Source: Kocuria salsicia
Lineage (GTDB): Bacteria; Actinomycetota; Actinomycetes; Actinomycetales; Micrococcaceae
DNA: 64,000 nt
Direction: 5' to 3'
NCBI RefSeq assembly: GCF_007681555.1
Contig: NZ_VELE01000001.1
Coordinates: 186,001 to 250,000 of the forward strand
Under the pieces are notes generated by a model, which saw only the letters and a list, made by a program, of their open reading frames with translations, ran no database searches and was not told the origin of the DNA. This document shows, one piece after another, positions 58,003-64,000 of the stretch. The position numbers and the translations under genes are program-made. Every line of letters starts with the position of its first letter. Position 1 is the first letter of the stretch.

Positions 58003-59609
58003 GCCGTCACCGTCGTCTTGAAATAAAGAGCCAGCTGCACGTGCTCCGGGGTGGGGACGGTGCTCCCGGCCAGGTCCGCGAGCGTCCACGCCACCCGGAG
58101 GACCTTCACGAATCCCCGGGCAGTGAGTGTCCTGCGCTCCATGGCGGCACGCAGGGGCTGGACGGCACGCGTCCCCGGGGACAGCCGCCGGTGCAGCAGC
58201 GAACCGGGAACGGTGCTGTTGAGCCGACAGCCCACGGCCGCGAGACGTTCCACCTGGGCCCTGCGGGCCGCGAGAACGCGTGCGGCGACGGTCGCGCTGT
58301 CCTCGGGCCTTGTGTCCCCGGTGGAGCTGAGTTCCCGGTACGTGACGGCCGGCACCCGCAGCTGCAGGTCCACCCGGTCCAGCAGCGGCCCGGAGAGCTT
58401 GCCAAAGTAGTGCCGTCGTTGCACCGCGCTGCACGTACAGGTCTGACCGGTTCCGCCGGCGTTGCCGCACGCACAGGGGTTGGCGGCCAGCACGAGCTGG
58501 AACCTGGCGGGATAGTGCGCCACGGACTGCGCCCGGGCAATCGTCACGCTTCCCAACTCGAGGGGCTGCCGCAGCGCGTCGAGGACCCGCCGGTCGAACT
58601 CGGGTGCCTCGTCCAGGAACAGCACCCCGCGGTGGGCCAGGGAGATGGCCCCGGGACGGGGCATGCCGCTGCCACCTCCGCACAGGGCCGGGAGCGTGAT
58701 GCTGTGGTGCGGTGCCTGGAACGGCGGACGCCGCACGAGGGCCGAGCACCCGTCGTCGCCGCGCAGGGAGTGGACCGACGTGACCTCCAGAGAGTCCTCG
58801 TCCTCGAGGTCCGGCAGGATGCCCGGCAGCCGCTCGGCGAGCATCGTCTTGCCCGCACCCGGCGGGCCGACCATCAGGAGGTGGTGCCCGCCCGCCGCCG
58901 CAATCTCCAGGGCCTGACGCCCTTCGACCTGCCCGACGACGTCCCGCAGGTCACGGACCGGCTCCTCCCCGGCCCCGCTCCCCGGGGTGGGACCCCGTCC
59001 CGCGCGGGTGACAGATGACACACTCAGGCGCTGGAGCAGCGCGGGATCGGCCCCGTGCTCCACCAGCAGCTCCGCGAGGTGACGCGCGGAACTCACGGAG
59101 GCGCCCGACACCAGCTCCGCCTCGGCCCTGTTTTCCTCCGCGACCACCACACGGGTGATTCCGGCCCGCACGGCGGCCAGGACCGAGGGAAGCACGCCGC
59201 GCACGGGCCGCAGGGACCCGTCCAGGCCCAGCTCCGCGTAGAACACGGTGTCAGGGGGTACGCGGATCACCCTCTGCGCGCTGAGCACGGCCATGACGAC
59301 GGCCACGTCGAAGTGCGAACCACGCTTGGGCAACGTGGCGGGTGAGAGGTTTACCGTGATCTTGCGAGGGGCCAGTGGCACCCCGGCATGTCGTGCCGCG
59401 GAACGGATGCGCTCCTTCGACTCGTTCACCGCCTGGTCCGGCAGCCCGATGATCGTGAAGGCCGGGAGGGACTGGCCGATGTCCGCCTCCACCTCCACCA
59501 CGTGGCCATCCAGCCCCACGAGGGCCACGCTGCGGCTGCGTGCAAACCCACTCACGTCCCCACCACCGCTGCCGGCCGGGCCCCGCGCAATCACCCCTGA
59601 AGTAGTCAT
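57999..59609 (-). CDS. YifB-family magnesium-chelatase-like ATPase (ComM)
   Basis: A 536-residue AAA+ protein. ComM homologues are helicases that aid branch migration during transformation. The N-terminal Lon-like domain (GLDGHVVEVEADIGQSLPAFTIIGLPDQAVNESKERIRSA) is followed by Walker A GPPGAGKTML, the GVLFLDEAPEF Walker B, and a cysteine cluster (NPCACGNAGGTGQTCTCS) typical of the family. ATG at 59609; upstream residues of the longer frame are Arg-rich and not homologous. It is coupled to dprA. Confidence 0.93.
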   Translation of the reverse strand: MTTSGVIARGPAGSGGGDVSGFARSRSVALVGLDGHVVEVEADIGQSLPAFTIIGLPDQAVNESKERIRSAARHAGVPLAPRKITVNLSPATLPKRGSHFDVAVVMAVLSAQRVIRVPPDTVFYAELGLDGSLRPVRGVLPSVLAAVRAGITRVVVAEENRAEAELVSGASVSSARHLAELLVEHGADPALLQRLSVSSVTRAGRGPTPGSGAGEEPVRDLRDVVGQVEGRQALEIAAAGGHHLLMVGPPGAGKTMLAERLPGILPDLEDEDSLEVTSVHSLRGDDGCSALVRRPPFQAPHHSITLPALCGGGSGMPRPGAISLAHRGVLFLDEAPEFDRRVLDALRQPLELGSVTIARAQSVAHYPARFQLVLAANPCACGNAGGTGQTCTCSAVQRRHYFGKLSGPLLDRVDLQLRVPAVTYRELSSTGDTRPEDSATVAARVLAARRAQVERLAAVGCRLNSTVPGSLLHRRLSPGTRAVQPLRAAMERRTLTARGFVKVLRVAWTLADLAGSTVPTPEHVQLALYFKTTVTA

Positions 59610-59780
59610 GCGTCCACCGTGCCCGAGGGCCCGCCAGAGGGCCGGAGCGCGTGAGAGATGTGCAGTGCGCACGCCGCGGGGTGGGGACCGGGGATTCGCG
59701 CGGCGGGCAGGTCGCCGGAACGCTGGACGGCCGCGCACTGTCCGCCTCACCCAGCGGCTCAGCCGACTTCTACAGGAGGA

Positions 59781-60947
59781 TTATCCAACGTCCACCACGC
59801 GACCCTGTGGGCTGGAGGCAGCGAATTCTCCCGTCGCGCCCGACGGATCGGCAGGACGCAGGGCCCCGGAGGCGATCTGGGTGCCTGTCGGCACCGGCTC
59901 GGGCTGCTCAGGCGCTGTCGCCACGGGATCGGTGACCGCCGCATCCGTGTCGACAGGGGCTGGCGTCTGAGGGTCGAGCGCACCCGGGTTCGGGGGATCC
60001 GGCACCGTGGGCTGCGAGAGTTCGGGGTCCGGATCGACGGGGTTGGGGTCGACGGGGCCCGGATCGACGGGGTTGGGGTCGACCGGGCCCGGATCGACGG
60101 GGTTGGGGTCGACCGGGTCCACGGGCGGGTTGGCCGCGGACGGTTGGGAGGACGGCACCGGGTCCTTGGGGTCCTCTGCCGCCCCCGGATCCACGGGGAG
60201 CTCCGTGGAGTCCGGGGCGGGGGCGTCCTCGGCCTCGTCGGCGCCGTCGACCCGGGACGAACCGCTGGTGCCCGGTGCGTCGGAGGACCCTTCCCCGCCA
60301 TCGGGGTGGGCTTTCACCGGTGTGACCTCCCGGTCACCGATCTGGGGGATGAGCTCAAGACTGACGAAGCTGTCCGGGACCGCGGAGATGTCGCCCACCA
60401 GAAGGTTGGAGCCCCGTTCCCCCACGGGGATGTCCTTCGTGGCGGATGCTGCGGCATCCCGCAGACGCATCCTGAGCTTCTCGGCCGTCTCCTGGGGCAG
60501 GGTCGACCCGTCGCGGGCGTGGTATTCCTCGTCGCGGACCCGAGGCATCCACTTCTCCGTTGCGCGGGAGACGTGCTCGAGCTGGTAGGAGGCGCCGTCC
60601 TTCGCCCGGAGTACGAGACGGCTCACGGACACCGGCGAGGCACCGTGTTCGTTGTCGATCTCCACCGTGGCGTATGTGGCACGAGCGACCTTGGCGTCCT
60701 GGCGCAGCCTGTCGATCCTCTGGTCTGGGACATCCGGAGCGGGCAACGTGATCCTCACGCTCGCACCGCCGGGGAGATTCGCCCGGAAGGTGCCCGGGTG
60801 CAGGCTGCCGTCTGCCGAAGCAGAGGCGGAGGCCCTCGTGTCCGGTGAGTCGCTCCGCTCCTCCCCGCAGCCGACGACGCACAGGGAGACGGCGGCGGTC
60901 AGCACCGTGGCGGAGAGCACATGTGGAAGCCACCCCGCTGTCTTCAT
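59781..60947 (-). CDS. Putative lipoprotein with Pro/Asp repeat tail
   Basis: A 388-residue protein of a family I do not recognise. A signal peptide (MKTAGWLPHVLSATVLTAAVSLCVVGC) ends in a lipobox VVGC, so it should be lipid-anchored outside the membrane. Residues 45-215 look like a compact globular domain (RITLPAPDVPDQRIDRL, LVVLRAKDG-like LVLRAKDGASYQLEHV). From about 225 it is Pro/Asp/Ser/Glu-rich, with a DPNPVDPGPV repeat. The ATG at 60947 has ggaggg just upstream. It separates yraN from yifB in an otherwise standard gene order. Confidence 0.8.
   Translation of the reverse strand: MKTAGWLPHVLSATVLTAAVSLCVVGCGEERSDSPDTRASASASADGSLHPGTFRANLPGGASVRITLPAPDVPDQRIDRLRQDAKVARATYATVEIDNEHGASPVSVSRLVLRAKDGASYQLEHVSRATEKWMPRVRDEEYHARDGSTLPQETAEKLRMRLRDAAASATKDIPVGERGSNLLVGDISAVPDSFVSLELIPQIGDREVTPVKAHPDGGEGSSDAPGTSGSSRVDGADEAEDAPAPDSTELPVDPGAAEDPKDPVPSSQPSAANPPVDPVDPNPVDPGPVDPNPVDPGPVDPNPVDPDPELSQPTVPDPPNPGALDPQTPAPVDTDAAVTDPVATAPEQPEPVPTGTQIASGALRPADPSGATGEFAASSPQGRVVDVG
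60031..60120. repeat. Three 30-base tandem units inside the lipoprotein gene
   Basis: Three nearly identical 30-base units (60031-60060, 60061-60090, 60091-60120) encode DPNPVDPGPV on the minus strand. They differ at one or two bases. Such a repeat can expand or contract by slippage without shifting the frame. Confidence 0.9.
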
Positions 60948-61133
60948 CCGGCCCTCCAATCACACCCCCGGCCGCTGAACGGCACGCGCATGCAGGCTCC
61001 CATCCTACGAGACGCCCGTGGCGAATGTGATGTGCTCCGCCATGGTCCCCTCGCCGGAATCCGTCGGAGTTGCCGAGATGAGCGGGAATCACCCCCCCTC
61101 AGCGAGCCCGGGCCACCCCGAGGAGGGCGCCGG

Positions 61134-61622
61134 TCAGAGCCACCCGATCGATCCCACGTGCTCCACCCGGGGTGAGCAGCCGCGTGGCCAGTGCACCGCC
61201 ACGACGTCCACTGACGGCACGGCGGCGGCGTTCTCGCGGGCCCACGCCCGCGCGAGGACGTGCAGTCTGCGGAGCTTGTCGGCACCCACCGCCTCGGCAG
61301 GGTGGCCGAAGTCCCCGCCGGAGCGTGTCTTGACCTCGAAGACCGTGACTCGGCCGTGCCGCTCCGCCACGATGTCCAGTTCCCCGCGGGGTGCGCCCGG
61401 TGCCCGGACGGGCCGCCAGTTGCGGTGCAGCACCTGCCACCCCGAGCGCTGGAGCAGACCGGCGATGAGGTCCTCGCCGGCACGCCCCACGCCGAGGTGC
61501 GGGGCCGCGGGAGGACGTGGGCCCTCCGCGGGATCGGTGCGCGGACCGCCGGGGGGATCCGTGGGCGGATCAGTGGGAGGCTCGATCAGAGGTGCTTCGG
61601 AGTGCGGGGCAAAGGTGTTCAT
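61134..61622 (-). CDS. yraN: YraN/UPF0102 nuclease-like protein
   Basis: A 162-residue protein with the PD-(D/E)XK-type core GELDIVAERHGRVTVFEVKTRSGGDFG and GVGRAGEDLIAGLLQRSGWQVLHRNWR before it. It belongs to the Holliday-junction-resolvase-like UPF0102 family; the biological role is not settled. The first 40 residues are Pro-rich (PTDPPTDPPGGPRTDP). I chose ATG 61622; a GTG at 61658 would add 12 residues. It lies between rnhB and the lipoprotein gene. Confidence 0.88.
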   Translation of the reverse strand: MNTFAPHSEAPLIEPPTDPPTDPPGGPRTDPAEGPRPPAAPHLGVGRAGEDLIAGLLQRSGWQVLHRNWRPVRAPGAPRGELDIVAERHGRVTVFEVKTRSGGDFGHPAEAVGADKLRRLHVLARAWARENAAAVPSVDVVAVHWPRGCSPRVEHVGSIGWL

Positions 61623-61692
61623 GCGCCCACTGTGAACCGTACGCCCAGGCGAGGTCACGCACGGGGCGCAGGTGTGGAGCGAGGGCGCTGCC

Positions 61693-62424
61693 TCAGATGC
61701 CCAGGTTCCAGCTCACCCGGTGGTGCGGAGTGCTTCCGTACCGGGCCAGCGCCTCCCGGTGTCCCACACTTCCGTACCCCTTGTTGCCTGCCCAGCCGTA
61801 CGCCGGGTAGTCGGTGTCGAGCGCGGCCATCAGGTCGTCGCGCTCCACCTTGGCGACGATCGAGGCGGCCGCGACGCTCACGCACTGCGCATCGGCCTTG
61901 ACCAGGGTGCGCACCACGGGCGGCAGCACCACGGGGTCCTCGTCCTGGCCGAGAACAGGCGGGACGTCGAGCCAGTTGTACGACCCGTCGAGGATCAACG
62001 CGTCCACGGGCACCCCGTACTCGTGCACCGCGGCAAGAGCGCGCAGCCCCGCGAGCCGCAGGGCGGCGTTGATGCCCACTGCGTCGATCTCGCTGGGCTC
62101 TGCGTGCCCCACGCCACGGGCTGCGGCCCACGAGGGGATGGCCGGTGCGACAGCGGCGCGCCGGGCGGCGCTGAGCGCCTTGGAGTCGCGCACGCCCTCC
62201 CAGGGAGCCCCCGCGGACGGCGCCGTCGACAGCCCACCGGACGGTGCGACGTCGCCCTCCGGGCCCAGCCAGCGGGCAGCGTCCACGACCACGACGCCCA
62301 CGCTCGCGGGCCCCGCCAGGGCGCCGCGCCCCACCTCGTCCATGCCCGCCACGTAGCGGGCACCCGCGAGTGCAAGTTGGCGCTCGACGTCGAGGGTCGG
62401 AGCCGCCGCCTTCGCGGGACTCAC
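61693..62424 (-). CDS. rnhB: Ribonuclease HII
   Basis: A 243-residue endonuclease that removes ribonucleotides from DNA duplexes. Motifs: [21 protein letters not shown] (catalytic Asp-Glu), [11 protein letters not shown] and [21 protein letters not shown]. An insertion of about 20 residues rich in Gly, Ser and Pro ([20 protein letters not shown]) interrupts the usual D-SK region before [11 protein letters not shown]. The GTG start overlaps the lepB stop in GTGA. Confidence 0.94.
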   Translation of the reverse strand: MSPAKAAAPTLDVERQLALAGARYVAGMDEVGRGALAGPASVGVVVVDAARWLGPEGDVAPSGGLSTAPSAGAPWEGVRDSKALSAARRAAVAPAIPSWAAARGVGHAEPSEIDAVGINAALRLAGLRALAAVHEYGVPVDALILDGSYNWLDVPPVLGQDEDPVVLPPVVRTLVKADAQCVSVAAASIVAKVERDDLMAALDTDYPAYGWAGNKGYGSVGHREALARYGSTPHHRVSWNLGI

Positions 62425-63245
62425 TTGTCGGCCGCGGGAATGTCCTGGAACGACCCCTCGGGGTTGTGCAGGAACTGGAAGCGGTCCAGCGGCCACGCGA
62501 TCACGAACGCGGTGCCCACCACGTCCTCGCGCTTGATGAACTCGGTCCCGGTCTCGATGTGGTACCGGGAGTCCGCGGAGGCGTTGCGGTGGTCGCCCAG
62601 CACGAAGAACTCGCCGTCCGGAACCGTGACGTCGAAGGGGATCTCGGAGGGTTGCACCCCCGGGTAGAGGTAGGGCTCGTCGAGGGCCTTGCCGTTGACG
62701 GTGATCTTCCCCGAGGCGTCGCAGCACGTCACGTGGTCACCGCCCACACCGATCACACGCTTCACGAGGGCCTGCTGGCTGCTGTCGGGCAGCAGCCCCA
62801 CGAACTCCAGGGCACCACGCACGGGGTTCGTCCCCGTCCTGGCACTGGCCGGGAGCCAGCCCTGCGTGTCGTCGAAGACCACGACGTCCCCGCGCTCGAT
62901 CTCCCCCATCCGCGCGTCCAGCACGTTGACGAAGATCCGGTCGTCCAGCTCGAGCGTCTGCTCCATGGACCCGGAGGGGATGAAGAAGCCGCGGATCAGG
63001 AACGTCTTGGCCACGAACGCGATCACGAGCGCCAGCACCACCACGATCAGGATCTCGCGCACCGCGCCCCACCCGGTGGTCGGCTTCTCGGAGCCACGAC
63101 GACGACGCCGTGCCCTGCCGCCGCGCGCCCCGCCCGAGGCCGCGGCGTCGGCGGAGGACTCGGCCGCCCCAGCGGGGGTCTGCCCCCCGAGGTCCTCGCG
63201 GGGACGGGAGGTGCCCGGAACGTCCGGTTCTTGCTGCTCAGCCAC
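62421..63245 (-). CDS. lepB: Signal peptidase I
   Basis: A 274-residue membrane protease that cleaves Sec and Tat signal peptides. A charged N-terminus of about 60 residues, rich in Arg ([10 protein letters not shown]), precedes a single TM segment (about 64-84). The catalytic Ser is in [11 protein letters not shown] and the Lys in [15 protein letters not shown]. The [11 protein letters not shown] box near the C-terminus is complete. GTG start at 63245. It is coupled to rnhB. Confidence 0.95.
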   Translation of the reverse strand: MAEQQEPDVPGTSRPREDLGGQTPAGAAESSADAAASGGARGGRARRRRRGSEKPTTGWGAVREILIVVVLALVIAFVAKTFLIRGFFIPSGSMEQTLELDDRIFVNVLDARMGEIERGDVVVFDDTQGWLPASARTGTNPVRGALEFVGLLPDSSQQALVKRVIGVGGDHVTCCDASGKITVNGKALDEPYLYPGVQPSEIPFDVTVPDGEFFVLGDHRNASADSRYHIETGTEFIKREDVVGTAFVIAWPLDRFQFLHNPEGSFQDIPAADK

Positions 63246-63377
63246 TGCGCGTTCCTTCTCTGTGGTCGGACCTGCTGCTGCGGGCCACGGTAGCGGCCCG
63301 CCCTGGTGCCCGGAGGCAATCCTGAACGCGAGCCACGCCCGCGGGCCCCGCGGCGTCGTCGCCGTCGGCCGGGTTCC

Positions 63378-64000
63378 TCACCCGTTCAGGGAACGGGCGC
63401 GGTCCAGGGGCCACACCACGCGTTCGGCGGTGCCCACGATCCGCTCCGTGCGGATCAGGCCCCCGCCCGGGGCTCCCAGCAGGGAGCGCGAGTCCACGGA
63501 CACGCGGCGGTGGTCGCCCATGAGCCAGACCCGCCCCTCGGGAACCTGCACGCTGAAGGTGATATCGGAGGGTGCGTCCCCAGGATAGATGTAGTCCTCG
63601 TGCTGCTCCTGGCCGTTGACCGTGAGCAGCCCGTTCGCGCTGCAGCACGCCACGGTGTCGCCCGCTGTGGCCAAGACCCGCTTGACGTAGGCGGTGTCCG
63701 AGCCGGTGAGGCCGAGCCAACGCCCGGTGGTGTGGGCCGCCTGGACGTACCACGGGTCCGAGGAGTGGAGGGGCTCCAGCGAGCCTCGACCGTCGAAGAC
63801 CACCAGGTCCCCGCGCTGCACGGAGTCCCCCGAGACGAGCTTGTCCACGAGCACCCGGTCCCCGCCCTCCAGCGTGGGCTCCATGGACCCGGAACCCACC
63901 CAGTAGACGTCCACGACGAAGCCCCGCAGCACGGCGGTCAGCACGAGGGCCGTGAGCAGGGCGACGGCCACCACGCGCAGCCACCAGCGACGCGTGGAAA
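63378..64000 (-). CDS. Second signal peptidase I, 5' end outside window
   Basis: A paralogue of the neighbouring lepB. A TM segment (about 20 residues from WWLRVVAVALLTALVLTAVL), the catalytic Ser in VGSGSMEPTLEGGD and Lys in YVKRVLATAGDTVACC, and GDHRRVSVDSR near the end are visible. The frame remains open to the window edge (STRRWWLR), so the true start lies beyond base 64000. A GTG at 63974 would cut into the membrane segment and is unlikely to be the start. It is 132 bases upstream of lepB on the same strand. Confidence 0.93.
   Translation of the reverse strand, partial: STRRWWLRVVAVALLTALVLTAVLRGFVVDVYWVGSGSMEPTLEGGDRVLVDKLVSGDSVQRGDLVVFDGRGSLEPLHSSDPWYVQAAHTTGRWLGLTGSDTAYVKRVLATAGDTVACCSANGLLTVNGQEQHEDYIYPGDAPSDITFSVQVPEGRVWLMGDHRRVSVDSRSLLGAPGGGLIRTERIVGTAERVVWPLDRARSLNG

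Overview
The window is high-GC actinobacterial DNA, dense and mostly housekeeping. Gene content and order point to a member of the Micrococcaceae, and Kocuria is my best guess. The main clues are the order fasR-fabD-fabH-acpP-fabF-DUF3145, aceE beside DUF3052, glnA2-glnE, rnhB-yraN-yifB-dprA-xerC, and a small genome-like layout with one very large NRPS. The genus is an inference; no rRNA gene is present to test it.

Layout. 1-5055: the end of pepN, a truncated haemoglobin, a hypothetical protein and two hotdog thioesterases. 5080-29863: one coherent siderophore locus. The left arm (minus strand) runs from an IdeR box at 12339-12357 through isochorismatase, DHB-AMP ligase, an ornithine/lysine N-hydroxylase, a siderophore-interacting reductase fused to a methyltransferase-like domain, a decayed ABC exporter and a phosphopantetheinyl transferase. 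Isochorismate synthase leaves the same box on the plus strand. A 4853-residue NRPS and MbtH (minus strand) are driven from a second box at 28561-28579, which also serves a stand-alone aryl carrier protein (plus strand). A third box at 29845-29863 precedes DHB dehydrogenase. All steps from chorismate to DHB-loaded carrier are present. The adenylation codes I read by hand are DADDIGLVDK (cationic residue likely), DILQLGVVWK (glycine) and DMENLGLINK (N5-hydroxyornithine). This suggests a mixed catecholate-hydroxamate peptide of the heterobactin kind, DHB-D-(Arg/Orn/Lys)-(?)-Gly-hOrn, with an extra C-PCP module that has no adenylation domain.

30055-46197: ettA, an SsbB-like protein, tRNA-Arg(UCU), a two-component system with a GT2-like protein, glnE-glnA2, panB, a SPOR-like small protein, map, polyphosphate glucokinase, a sirtuin/peroxiredoxin pair and DUF3052. 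46564-55399: pyruvate dehydrogenase E1, then the FAS II operon with its PucR-type regulator, and DUF3145. 55602-64000: xerC-dprA-yifB, a repeat-containing lipoprotein, yraN, rnhB and two signal peptidase I genes, the last cut by the window edge.

The points most worth a second look are the A-less NRPS module, the reductase-pseudo-methyltransferase fusion, the dead exporter gene, and the geometry of two IdeR boxes that place the predicted transcription start on the start codon. Coordinates were read by eye. Domain limits inside the NRPS are good to roughly 10-20 residues.
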